64,000 nt of DNA from Burkholderia pseudomultivorans (lineage in GTDB: Bacteria; Pseudomonadota; Gammaproteobacteria; Burkholderiales; Burkholderiaceae). Below the pieces are notes generated by a model that was given only the letters and a program-made list of their open reading frames with translations, searched no databases and was not told where the DNA came from. A program made the position numbers and the translations under genes. Shown one piece after another: positions 7,440 through 18,308 of the stretch; the stretch's first letter is position 1, and each line of letters begins with the position of its first letter. The stretch is taken from the NCBI RefSeq assembly GCF_902499075.1, contig NZ_CABVPP010000038.1, positions 1 to 64,000 on the forward strand, written 5' to 3'.

Positions 7440-9769
7440 TGCGACGCTCCCGGCGCGGTCAGCGGCTGCTGCGGCACCGTCTGCGCCGGCACGCCCTGCG
7501 ACTGCGCGGGCGCCTGCTCGGGTGCGGCGGGCGGCGCCGCCTGGCGCTGCATCTGCTGGCGGCGCATCTTGTCGAGATCGAACAGGTTGCCCGCGGCCGT
7601 GCCGCCCTGGCTCGGGCCGAGCGGCATCGGCGGCACGACCGGGTCGTCCTTGTCGCGGATCACGTTGTTGTCCGACTTGTATGCGCCCGTCACGCCCTGG
7701 ATGTAGTCGTAGCGGTTCGCGGTGACGGCCTGCGCGGTATCGCGGTCGCTGATGATCACCGGGCGCAGGAACACCATCAGGTTGGTCTTCTTGCGCTGCT
7801 TGCTTTCCGAGCGGAACAGCTGGCCGATCCACGGGATGTCGCCGAGCAGCGGCACCTTGCTGTTCGACACGTTGTACGCGTCCTGCATCAGGCCGCCGAG
7901 CACGATCACTTCGCCGTTGTCCGCGAGAATCGTCGACTGGATCGAACGCTTCGTGAACGACGGGCCCGTCTGCGCGTTCGTCGTCGCGGTATCCACCGCG
8001 GAATCCTCGGTGTAGAGCTGCAGCTTCAGGATCCCGCCTTCGGTGATCTGCGGCTTCACGTGCAGCGTCAGGCCGACGTCGCGGCGATCGTAGGTGTTGA
8101 ATGCGTTGCTCGTGGTGCCGCTCGTCAGGTTCGAATACGAACCGGTCGGAATCGGCACGTTCTCGCCGACGACGATCTTCGCTTCCTCGTTGTCGAGCGT
8201 GATCAGGTTCGGCGTCGACAGCACGTTCGCGTCGCTCACGCCCGCGAAGTATTGCAGCAGCGCGCCGAGGCCCTGCACGCCGAACATGTTGTGCAGCCAG
8301 CCGATGTTGAGGCCCTGGTTCAGGTTCGACAGGTTGGCCGGCAGGCCGACCCCCGTCAGCGTGCCGGTGCTGGAATTCACCGTGCCCGCCGTCAGGTTGA
8401 TGATGCTGTTGCCGGCCACGCTGCCCGCGGTCGCCGCGAGGTTCGTGCCGGCCAGCAGCGCGCCGCTCGCGACCTGCCACTGGATGCCGAGCTGGCCGGC
8501 CGTCGTCGAGTTCAGTTCGACGATCAGCGCCTCGATGTAGACCTGCGCACGACGCTTGTCGAGCTGGTCGATCACCGCGCGCAGGTTCCGGTAGACGGGA
8601 TCCGACGCGGTGATGATCAGCGAGTTGGTCGCTGCATCGGCCTGGATCATCCCGCCGGGCTGGTTGTCGTCGTTCTTGTCCTTGTCGCCGCCGAGCAGGC
8701 CGGCGTTGCCGAGGCCGCCGCTCGACGACGTGCCGCCGTACGACGACGAGGACGACGAAGAACCGCCGAGGCCGCCCGACGGCAGCGGCGGGGTGCCGGC
8801 CGTGCCGGTCGAGAAGTTGCCGCTCGACGACGAGCCGTTCTGGTTGAAGCTGTTCGCATCGTTCGACGACGCCGACGAGCCGCTGTCGTTGCCGCCCTTG
8901 CCGAGCATCCCGCGCAGCGTTTTCGCGAGCTTCACCGCATCGGCGTTGCGCAGCGACACGACGTGCATGTTGCCGGGCACCGCGCTCGGCGCGTCGAGCT
9001 GCTGCACGAGCCGTTTCGCGGCCGCGAGGCGCGCGCCGTTCGACGCGCGCAGCAGCAGCGAGTTGGTGCGCGGGTCGGCGGTGACCGACACCTTCAGCGT
9101 CGCGTCGCTGTTGCCGATCGCGCCCGGGTCGAGCATCTTCTGCAGCTGCGCGGCGAGGTCGATCGCGTTCGCGTTGCGCAGCGGCACGACCTGCACCTGC
9201 GCGCCCGCGGCGCTGTCGACGCCCGCGATGATCTGCGCGATGCGGCGCACGTTGTCCGCGTAGTCGGTCACGACGATCGTGTTGTTCGCCGGGTACGCCG
9301 TCACCGTGTTGTTCGGCGAGATCAGCGGCCGCAGCACGGGCAGCAGGTTGTTCGCCGACTCGTTGTGCAGTTCGAACACCTGCGTGATGACCTGGTCGCC
9401 GCGCGCCTGCGGCACATTGCCGACGTAGGTCGGCACGCCCTGCAGCTTCGCGTCGGCTTCCGGCACGACCTTCAGCACACCGTGATCCTGCACCAGCGCG
9501 AAACCCTGCATGCGCAGCGCCGACTGCAGCGTCTTCAGCGCCTGGTCTTCCGGCACCGCGCGTTCGGCGACCAGATTGAGCTGCCCCTTCACGCGCGGGT
9601 CGACGATGATGGTCTTGCCGGTGGCGGCACCGATCGCTTTCGCGACCTGGTCGATATCCGCATTGACGAAGTTGAGCGTGACCTGAGCGTAGGCGGCCTG
9701 CGAGGCGACGATGCCGGCGACGATCAGCGTCGTGGCGACGCGCCGCATAACGAAGCGATTTCTTGTCAT
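7436..9769 (-). CDS. gspD: Type II secretion outer-membrane secretin GspD
   Basis: GspD forms the outer-membrane secretin channel. The 777-residue precursor has a signal peptide (residues 1-28, ending SQAAYA), the N0 domain (VTLNFVNADIDQVAKAIG), N1-N3 domains, and the C-terminal secretin domain with VPLLGDIPWIGQLFR and TNLMVFLRPVII. Within the N3 region, around residues 295-370, there is a low-complexity insert very rich in Ser, Gly and Asn. The C-terminal tail after the secretin domain is rich in Gln, Pro and Ala; a pilotin-binding S domain cannot be recognised with confidence. It is the first gene of the leftward gspD-E-F operon. Confidence 0.97.
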   Translation of the reverse strand: MTRNRFVMRRVATTLIVAGIVASQAAYAQVTLNFVNADIDQVAKAIGAATGKTIIVDPRVKGQLNLVAERAVPEDQALKTLQSALRMQGFALVQDHGVLKVVPEADAKLQGVPTYVGNVPQARGDQVITQVFELHNESANNLLPVLRPLISPNNTVTAYPANNTIVVTDYADNVRRIAQIIAGVDSAAGAQVQVVPLRNANAIDLAAQLQKMLDPGAIGNSDATLKVSVTADPRTNSLLLRASNGARLAAAKRLVQQLDAPSAVPGNMHVVSLRNADAVKLAKTLRGMLGKGGNDSGSSASSNDANSFNQNGSSSSGNFSTGTAGTPPLPSGGLGGSSSSSSSYGGTSSSGGLGNAGLLGGDKDKNDDNQPGGMIQADAATNSLIITASDPVYRNLRAVIDQLDKRRAQVYIEALIVELNSTTAGQLGIQWQVASGALLAGTNLAATAGSVAGNSIINLTAGTVNSSTGTLTGVGLPANLSNLNQGLNIGWLHNMFGVQGLGALLQYFAGVSDANVLSTPNLITLDNEEAKIVVGENVPIPTGSYSNLTSGTTSNAFNTYDRRDVGLTLHVKPQITEGGILKLQLYTEDSAVDTATTNAQTGPSFTKRSIQSTILADNGEVIVLGGLMQDAYNVSNSKVPLLGDIPWIGQLFRSESKQRKKTNLMVFLRPVIISDRDTAQAVTANRYDYIQGVTGAYKSDNNVIRDKDDPVVPPMPLGPSQGGTAAGNLFDLDKMRRQQMQRQAAPPAAPEQAPAQSQGVPAQTVPQQPLTAPGASQ

Positions 9770-10122
9770 GGATGAATGGGGCGATGCCGGCTCAGGCCGC
9801 TTCCGGCGGTAGTGCTGGGATCCAAATCCGAAAAAGGCGACATTAGCAGCTTTTCATGTCCGAAATATCACATTGATCCGAGGACTGTCTCACATACGAC
9901 AGGCATGCGGCGATCCGTATGCGACATGTAAGGCGCGCCGGCCGCGCGCCGCGCCGTCGTTCGGGACGCGCCGGCGCGGCAATGCGGTATACCCGCAGCC
10001 GGCCGCCAGTTTGTCGCAATGTCACGGACTGCCGGTATGATACGGGCGGCGCGTTTCTCGTCGCACGAATAACAGGCACGGGTTTTCCCGAACCTGCACC
10101 TTCTCCCTCCGGTTTTCGCACC
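9770..10122. other. Intergenic region between gspD and the lytic transglycosylase gene
   Basis: This 353-bp divergent gap must carry the gspD promoter (leftward) and that of the transglycosylase gene (rightward). A TATGAT hexamer at 10036-10041 is a possible rightward -10 element, but its best -35 (TTGTCG at 10011-10016) is at an unusual 19-bp spacing. I see no strong terminator or repeat, and no clear Shine-Dalgarno sequence before gspD. Confidence 0.4.
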
Positions 10123-10569
10123 ATGAACAGACGGTTCGCTTCGATCGTGTGGATCGCCGCCGGCGCGTGGTTCGCCAGCGCGAACGCGCACGCCGATTGT
10201 TTCGACGAAGCCGCGAAATACCAGAAGGTCAATCCGCTGATCCTGCGCGCGATCGCGTGGCAGGAGTCGCGCAACCGGCCCACCGCGCTGAACAAGAATA
10301 CGAACGGCTCGGTCGACTACGGCCTCATGCAGATCAATTCGATCCATCTGCCGACGCTGTCGCGCTACGGAATCGACCGCGATACGCTGATGGAGCCGTG
10401 CAAGAACGTCTATATTGCAGCGTGGCATCTGCGCCAGAAGATGAACCGGTACGGCAACACATGGCAGGCCGTCGGCGCCTACCATTCCGAAACGCCGTCG
10501 CTGCGCGACAAGTACGCGCGGCAGATCGCCGGCATCCTGTCGCAGTGGAAGCTGCTGCCGCCGCAGTAG
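10123..10569 (+). CDS. Small secreted lytic transglycosylase (SLT domain)
   Basis: This predicted peptidoglycan lytic transglycosylase is 148 residues long, with a signal peptide (residues 1-23, ending SANAHA) and one SLT domain. The family motifs are present: the catalytic Glu in AIAWQESRN, then GSVDYGLMQIN, and AWHLRQKM with an NTWQAVGAYH segment near the end. Size and layout resemble the specialised IpgF/VirB1/EtgA enzymes that open the cell wall for secretion machines. It is divergent from gspD, so a role in inserting the type II secretion system is possible but is inference from position. The ATG at 10123 is chosen because it starts the signal peptide; upstream sequence in frame is not protein-like. 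Confidence 0.85.
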   Translation: MNRRFASIVWIAAGAWFASANAHADCFDEAAKYQKVNPLILRAIAWQESRNRPTALNKNTNGSVDYGLMQINSIHLPTLSRYGIDRDTLMEPCKNVYIAAWHLRQKMNRYGNTWQAVGAYHSETPSLRDKYARQIAGILSQWKLLPPQ

Positions 10570-10717
10570 CCGCGCGGCGCCGCGCCGGCCGACCGGCACG
10601 GGTTTGATGCACAATGCGGGCTCACGCTGCGGTTTCGCGCGCGGGCGGCCTCGCGCCGATCGCGCCCCGGAACGACGCCGCGGCCGCTTTTCCACTTTTC
10701 AGTTGGTGCAAATCGCT

Positions 10718-12025
10718 ATGAATCCGGCAATGAACCAGCCGTTGCCCGTCACTGTGCTGTCCGGCTTCCTCGGCGCCGGCAAGACCACGCTGCTCAACCA
10801 CATCCTCGCGAACCGCGCGGGCCTCAAAGTCGCGGTGATCGTCAACGATCTCGCGGCGGTCAACATCGACGCGTCGATCGTGCGCGACGCGCAGGCGCTG
10901 TCGCATGTCGAGGAGCGCCTCGTCGAGATGTCGAACGGCTGCATCTGCTGCACGCTGCGCGACGACCTGCTCGTCGAGATCCGCCAGCTCGCGGCCGAAG
11001 GCCGCTTCGACGCGATCCTGATCGAATCGACCGGTATCGCGGAACCGATGCCGATCGCCGAGACCTTCACGTTCGTCGACGACGACGGCACCTCGCTCGG
11101 CGAAACCGCGCGGCTCGACACGCTCGTCACGGTGGTCGACGCGTTCAACTTCCTGCGCGACTACGGCTCCGACGACGCACTCGCGACGCGCGGCATCGCC
11201 GCGTCGGAGGAGGACGATCGCACGCTCGTCGAGCTGCTGATCGAGCAGATCGAATTCTGCGACGTGCTCGTGATCAACAAGGCCGATCTCGTCGGCGCGG
11301 ACGAACTCGCGCGCCTGCAGCGCATCCTCGCGCGGCTCAATCCGCGTGCGCACCAGGTCGTGTCGACCTTCGGCAACGTGCCGCTCGGCGAAGTGCTGAA
11401 CACCGGCCGCTTCGATTTCGACGAGGCGGCGAATGCGCCGGGCTGGCTCGCGTCGCTCGAGCAGGGCCACGACCACGACCGGGCGCCGGGCGAGGCGCAT
11501 CATCACGCGCACGTGCACGGCGAAGCCGACGAATTCGGCATCGGCAATTTCGTTTACCGCGCGCGCCGGCCGTTCCATCCGGCCCGGCTGTGGGCGCTGC
11601 TGCACCAGGAATGGCCCGGTGTGCTGCGCAGCAAGGGCTTCTTTTGGCTGGCGACGCGCAACGACATCGCGGGCTCGCTGTCGCAGGCGGGCGGCGTATG
11701 CCGGCACGGCCCGGCAGGCCTCTGGTGGGCGGCGCAGGATCGCGCGGAATGGCCGGACGACGACGAGCTGCTTGCCGAAATTCGCGCGGAATGGGAAGGC
11801 GACCTCGACGACCGATCGATCGGCGATCGTCGGCAGGAACTGGTGCTGATCGGCATCGGGCTCGACACCGACGCATGGCGCGCGAAGCTCGACGCGTGCC
11901 TGCTGACCGATGCGGAATTCGCGCTCGGCGCGACCGGATGGGCCGCGTTCGACGATCCGTTCCCCGCGTGGGACGTCGACGGGCACGACGACGAGCCGGG
12001 CGACGCGCAGATCGTGCATGTGTAA
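10718..12025 (+). CDS. COG0523 (CobW/ZigA-type) metallochaperone GTPase
   Basis: The product is a 435-residue G3E-family GTPase. It has Walker A GFLGAGKTT (residues 17-24), the metal-binding motif CxCC in NGCICC (Cys75, Cys77, Cys78), ESTGIAEP (switch/Walker B region) and the base-recognition motif NKADL. A His/Asp-rich stretch follows near residue 250 (HDHDRAPGEAHHHAHVH), then a C-terminal CobW_C domain (PFHPARLWALL). Such proteins deliver zinc or another metal to client enzymes, often under zinc limitation. I do not see a clear Zur box upstream. ATG 10718 is used; Met5 at 10730 is an alternative. It ends at a bidirectional terminator shared with hupB. Confidence 0.85.
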   Translation: MNPAMNQPLPVTVLSGFLGAGKTTLLNHILANRAGLKVAVIVNDLAAVNIDASIVRDAQALSHVEERLVEMSNGCICCTLRDDLLVEIRQLAAEGRFDAILIESTGIAEPMPIAETFTFVDDDGTSLGETARLDTLVTVVDAFNFLRDYGSDDALATRGIAASEEDDRTLVELLIEQIEFCDVLVINKADLVGADELARLQRILARLNPRAHQVVSTFGNVPLGEVLNTGRFDFDEAANAPGWLASLEQGHDHDRAPGEAHHHAHVHGEADEFGIGNFVYRARRPFHPARLWALLHQEWPGVLRSKGFFWLATRNDIAGSLSQAGGVCRHGPAGLWWAAQDRAEWPDDDELLAEIRAEWEGDLDDRSIGDRRQELVLIGIGLDTDAWRAKLDACLLTDAEFALGATGWAAFDDPFPAWDVDGHDDEPGDAQIVHV

Positions 12026-12097
12026 CGGCTCGTAAAACAACCGTTAAATCTTGCAAGAGGGTGTCGAACTGTGGCGAAAATGTCGCGAGCACCCAAC

Positions 12098-12127
12098 AAA
12101 AAACCCGCCGAACGGCGGGTTTTTTTT
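12098..12127. terminator. Bidirectional intrinsic terminator between the COG0523 gene and hupB
   Basis: The stem ACCCGCC / GGCGGGT (12103-12109 and 12114-12120) with loop GAAC is flanked by an A-run on the left and seven Ts on the right. It can therefore terminate both the rightward GTPase gene and the leftward hupB transcript, which converge here. Confidence 0.88.
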
Positions 12128-12141
12128 GAACAGGCGCGGGA

Positions 12142-12420
12142 TTAACGCTTGTTGACGGCGTCCTTGAACGCCTTGCCAGCCGTGAACTTGACCGTCTTGG
12201 CTGCCGGGATCTTGATGGTTTCGCCCGTCTTCGGGTTACGGCCCGTACGTGCTGCGCGCTTGCCCGAACCGAAGCTGCCGAAGCCGATCAGCTGAACCGC
12301 ATCACCCTTCGACACGGCCTTCTTGATCACTTCGAGCAGCGTGTCCAGCGTTTCGCCGGTTTGAGCCTTGCTGGCGCCCGTTTGGGCGGCGACGGCGTCG
12401 ATCAGTTCCTGTTTGTTCAT
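12142..12420 (-). CDS. hupB: HU-type nucleoid DNA-binding protein
   Basis: HU is a dimeric histone-like protein that bends and compacts DNA and assists initiation at oriC. The 92-residue sequence is a canonical [13 protein letters not shown] at the start, the GFGSF turn, and the DNA-binding arm with [14 protein letters not shown]. It has an AAAGGAACC ribosome site just before the ATG and a perfect TATAAT -10 hexamer on the same strand at 12470-12475. The symbol hupB follows common Burkholderia usage; hupA would be equally possible. Confidence 0.96.
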   Translation of the reverse strand: MNKQELIDAVAAQTGASKAQTGETLDTLLEVIKKAVSKGDAVQLIGFGSFGSGKRAARTGRNPKTGETIKIPAAKTVKFTAGKAFKDAVNKR

Positions 12421-12810
12421 TAAGGTTCCTTTATCAGGTTAGGTTGACACGAACAGCGCGAACGCGCCGATTATACGTGCGCGAACCGTGCCGTCGAGAG
12501 TCGGACTCCGACGACACAGCGCCGAATCCTGGCCCGCGCGACGCGCCCTCCGGCTTCGCCGGTGGCCACCCCGCGGTACGGCGTTGCTATGATAGCGCAG
12601 CGCAAACCCAATAACGACAAGGGTTTCAAAGATTTTCATCGGTATTTCGCCGAATCAATCGTCGATTGCCCGTTTTTTGACCTGCGCCAACCGGACAGGA
12701 TACGCAGCCCGCACCGCCCGTGCGCCGCGCCGTTGGTTTTTGCCAACGGCCGGCTCGGTACGCCCCGCGCAATCCCTTGCCAGGCTTGGCTGCCACGTTT
12801 TTTGTTTCGC
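12421..12810. other. Divergent intergenic region between hupB and mnmC
   Basis: This 390-bp region holds the hupB promoter. On the plus strand the frame of mnmC stays open back to 12562, but that extension is low in recognisable protein features and is not included. A TATGAT hexamer at 12588-12593 could be a rightward -10 element for mnmC, without a convincing -35. Confidence 0.4.
12470..12497 (-). promoter_or_regulatory. Sigma-70 promoter candidate for hupB
   Basis: On the minus strand a perfect TATAAT (12470-12475) is preceded at 16 bp by TCGACG (12492-12497), a 4/6 match to TTGACA. Transcription would start near 12463, giving a leader of about 40 nt before the hupB ATG. Confidence 0.6.
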
Positions 12811-14781
12811 ATGCCAGACCGACTTGTTCCCGCCACGCTCGCGTTTCGCGACGACGGCACCCTCGTCTCGCCCGCGTACGGCGACATCTATCACAGCGCC
12901 GCCGGCGCGCTCGCGCAGGCCAACCATGTGTTCATCGCCGGCAACGGGTTGCCGGCACGCTGGCAGCAACGCCGCACGTTTACGATCGTGGAGACCGGCT
13001 TCGGCACCGGCTGCAACTTCCTCGCGACGTGGGCCGCGTGGCGCGACGATCCTGCGCGCTGCGAGCGGCTGCATTTCGTGTCGGTCGAAAAGCATCCGTT
13101 CTCGCGCGAGGACCTGCGCCGCGCCGCGTCCCATATCGTTGCCAACACAACTATCTCGGCAAGCGCCGATGCGCTCGCGGATGCGTGGCCGACGCTCGTG
13201 CCGGGCGTGCACCGGCTCGAATTCGACGCAGGGCGCGTGGTGCTCACGCTCGCGTTCGGCGATGCGCTCGAGCTGTTGCCGAAGCTCGTCGCGCGCGCGG
13301 ATGCGTTCTATCTCGACGGCTTTGCGCCGGCGAAGAATGCCGATCTGTGGTCGGTCGACGTGTTTCGCGCGCTCGCGCGCCTCGCCGGCGAAGGCGCGAG
13401 CTTCGCGACTTATTCGAGTTCGGGCGTCGTCAAGCACGCACTCGATGAAGCGGGTTTCGTGTATCGCAAGGTCGACGGCTTCGCGGGCAAGCGCGCGATG
13501 CTGGTCGGCGAATATGCGCCGCGCTGGCGGATGCGCCGGCACGAACCGCCGCGTGCGCTGCCGGTCGCCGCGCGCCGCGCGATCGTGATCGGCGCCGGTC
13601 TCGCCGGCTGCGCGGTGGTCGAACGTCTCGCCGCGCGCGGCTGGGACATCACGCTGATCGAGCGGCACGAACGAATCGCGAGCGAAGCGTCCGGCAATCC
13701 GGCCGGCGTGTTCCACCCGCTGATGACGCGCGACGACAACGTCGCGAGCCGGCTCACGCGCAGCGGTTTCCTGCATGCGCTGGCCCGCTGGCGCGCGCTC
13801 GAGCAGGCCGGTCACGCCTTCGCGCGCAGCACGCACGGCATGGTGCATCTCGCGGAATCGGCCGACGACTTCGTACGCATGCGCGACGCGTTCGATGCGC
13901 TCGGCGCACCGCCCGACTATGCGACGCTGCTCGACGAAAGCGCGGCGCGCGCGTATCTGCACCTGCCGGTCGCGCACGGCGGGCTGCTGTTTCCGCAGGG
14001 CGGCGCCGTATGGCCGGCCGCGCTGTCCGATGCGCAATGCGCGGCGGCCGGCGAACGCGTGCAACTGCTGACGCGCACCGAAGTCGCGCGGCTCGAGCGC
14101 CGCGACGACGCGTGGCATGCGCTCGACGCGGCGGGCAATACGCTCGCGCACGCGCCCGTCGTCGTGCTCGCGAATGCGGGCGACGCGGTGCGTCTCGCAG
14201 GCCTGCGGCATGTCGCGCTGCAGCCGGTGCGCGGCCAGCTCACGCTGTTGCCGCCGGGCAGCGCGGCGCCGCTGCCGTGCCCCGCGATCGGCGACGGCTA
14301 CGCGGTGCCGCTCGACGACGGCTCGCTGCTGATCGGCGCGACGTTCGAACCCGACGACACCGATCCCGCGCTGCGCGCGGCCGGCCATGCGGAAAACCTC
14401 GACCGCGTGCGCCGCCTGCTGCCGGGCCTGCTTCGCGAGGTGCCGCAATCCGACGCGCTGTGCGGCCGCGTCGCGTTCCGCTGGGTCGCCGGCGACCGGC
14501 TGCCGCTGATCGGCCCGCTCGCCGACGAAGCGCAGGCGGTCGCGAACGCGCGCGCGCTGAGCGGCGCCAAGGCGCGCGACCTGCCGCGCATGACGGGGCT
14601 GTACGGCGCATTCGGCTACGGGTCGCGCGGCCTCGTATGGGCCACGCTCGGCGCCGAGCTGATCGCGTCGCAACTCGAAGGCGAACCGTGGCCGCTCGAA
14701 CGCGAACTCGCCGATGCCGTCGATCCGGCACGTTTTTTGATCCGCGCGTTGCGCGCCCGCCAGGTGAACGCGGCCGACTGA
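12811..14781 (+). CDS. mnmC: Bifunctional tRNA wobble-uridine enzyme MnmC
   Basis: MnmC completes mnm5s2U34 in tRNAs: its C-terminal FAD-dependent oxidoreductase converts cmnm5(s2)U to nm5(s2)U, and its N-terminal SAM-dependent methyltransferase makes mnm5(s2)U. The 656-residue protein has both parts. The methyltransferase carries ETGFGTGCNFL near residue 55 and LDGFAPAKNADLW. The oxidoreductase begins near residue 255 with the dinucleotide motif VIGAGLAGCAVVERLAARGW and ends with TGLYGAFGYGSRGLVWA. Length equals the family norm. The start MPDRLVPATLAF agrees with homologues. MnmG, which supplies the substrate modification, is encoded at 41962-43932. Confidence 0.94.
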   Translation: MPDRLVPATLAFRDDGTLVSPAYGDIYHSAAGALAQANHVFIAGNGLPARWQQRRTFTIVETGFGTGCNFLATWAAWRDDPARCERLHFVSVEKHPFSREDLRRAASHIVANTTISASADALADAWPTLVPGVHRLEFDAGRVVLTLAFGDALELLPKLVARADAFYLDGFAPAKNADLWSVDVFRALARLAGEGASFATYSSSGVVKHALDEAGFVYRKVDGFAGKRAMLVGEYAPRWRMRRHEPPRALPVAARRAIVIGAGLAGCAVVERLAARGWDITLIERHERIASEASGNPAGVFHPLMTRDDNVASRLTRSGFLHALARWRALEQAGHAFARSTHGMVHLAESADDFVRMRDAFDALGAPPDYATLLDESAARAYLHLPVAHGGLLFPQGGAVWPAALSDAQCAAAGERVQLLTRTEVARLERRDDAWHALDAAGNTLAHAPVVVLANAGDAVRLAGLRHVALQPVRGQLTLLPPGSAAPLPCPAIGDGYAVPLDDGSLLIGATFEPDDTDPALRAAGHAENLDRVRRLLPGLLREVPQSDALCGRVAFRWVAGDRLPLIGPLADEAQAVANARALSGAKARDLPRMTGLYGAFGYGSRGLVWATLGAELIASQLEGEPWPLERELADAVDPARFLIRALRARQVNAAD

Positions 14782-15118
14782 ACGCCGGCACCGATCCGTC
14801 CTCACAGTTTTTCGCTTTTCCCGCGCCAGGTTATCCACTCGACACTGTGGATAACCGCGCGAAAACCATGCTCGCTTCGTGTGCAATCACAGTGGACGTA
14901 AACGGGGTAACTCGGCACAGCGCCGAAGCGGCCCGAAAGTTGCTCAACTCCGACTACTGTGCACAAACAGCCTGTGCAACGGGTTATGGTTTCGCCAATG
15001 CCTTGATCTTTCAGCGTAAACGGAAGTTATCCACAGAACTGTGCGTGCCTTGTTAACTTCTACTACGTATATATACAGATAATCCTTTTAAACCAAAGAC
15101 CTGTGCGATGCACAGGCC
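14782..15118. other. oriC: Candidate chromosome replication origin (DnaA-box cluster plus AT-rich tract)
   Basis: DnaA boxes (consensus TTATCCACA) occur at 14831-14839 (TTATCCACT, plus, 8/9), 14846-14854 (perfect, minus), 14958-14966 (TTGTGCACA, minus, 8/9) and 15027-15035 (perfect, plus). They are followed at 15051-15095 by an AT-rich tract with TATATATA-like sequence, unusual in this GC-rich DNA and suitable as an unwinding element. A hairpin CCTGTGC/GCACAGG follows at 15101-15117. No gene is present. Gene orientation switches around here from mainly leftward to mainly rightward, and hupB, parAB and parS lie nearby. dnaA itself is not in the window. A second cluster at 17905-18097 is a rival site. 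Confidence 0.62.
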
Positions 15119-15459
15119 ATCGACTCGATTCAATCGGTTCCGGAACGAAAAAGCTGTGGCACAATCGGTTTCCTTCGCGTTCGTCCGGCCAGGCGCCGGA
15201 CATGCTTCAACGGAACGGTCCGCGCGTTTTCGAATCTGAATCTTTCGAGACAGCGCAGTCCGTTCATACACCAGGCCGACAATCCAGATCGGCCGATCCG
15301 AGTGGCATATCTGCCGATGGGCGGAACAGGCGGATCCCATGTCCCGCCGTCGTCAACCACAACAATCACATTCGGGGCGATACCCAGCCGGCGCGCATCT
15401 CATTCCTGACGCTTGACCCCGCGTCGCTGGCGGTTGCTTCCAAAGGAGAAGTCACCACG
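15119..15459. other. Leader region upstream of the antiporter gene
   Basis: This 341-bp stretch has no recognised gene. The antiporter reading frame remains open back to 15103, but the peptide there is not protein-like and lacks similarity to the family. I see no perfect DnaA box here. It presumably carries the antiporter promoter, which I could not place confidently. Confidence 0.35.
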
Positions 15460-17804
<2,345 letters not shown>

Positions 17805-18308
17805 AAAAATGTTTTGCAGATTACGGGCTCGACCGCGTCGCGATTCGCTGAACGCCGGTCGAGGCCGATGCCGTCCGAAACCGTTGCCAGTCCTTCCGAA
17901 AATCTGTGGATAACCGGATATTCCACTGCAAAGTCAACGGCCTGCGAACGGGACAACCCGGTGGACGGCCGCCCGGCACAGGGTGGCCGATTCGAACCGG
18001 AAAATGGCGGCGCGCCCCGTCCTGCAAGCGCGCGATATTGGCCGCACAACGAAAAATTTCGGTTATCCAGTCATTTTCCACAGCATGCAGGGGATAACTT
18101 AGCTGTGCGATTTTCCGCTCTCGCTTAGAATGTCGGCTTTGCGGACACCGGAACGACCTGTGTCTTACCGGTCGCCGCGAACGCGACCGCCGCGTGTGCC
18201 TCGCGACGGCCGTGTCGGACGGGTTCGAAAGAGCCCTTCCGGTTTGAGATATTCGATCTCCACACTACGGCCGCTCGGCAAACCGGGCGGCGGCAAAGCG
18301 AAAAGACT
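17805..18308. other. Intergenic region with a second DnaA-box cluster
   Basis: This 504-bp region before the MarR gene contains a perfect minus-strand DnaA box (17905-17913), TTTTCCACA at 18074-18082 (8/9), TTATCCAGT at 18063-18071 (7/9) and AGGGGATAA at 18089-18097 (7/9). The 18040-18110 part is locally AT-richer. It might be part of the origin, an auxiliary DnaA-binding site, or a DnaA-responsive promoter region. No gene is recognisable. Confidence 0.45.

Noticed and set aside
12562-12810. Open upstream extension of the mnmC frame
   Set aside because: The extra 83 residues resemble no MnmC N-terminus, and the family start MPDRLVPATLAF lies at 12811.
12655-14886. A 743-codon minus-strand frame opposite mnmC
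   Set aside because: It is antisense to a clear MnmC, with composition typical of GC-rich shadow frames (Arg, Ala, Gln, His-rich) and no domain.
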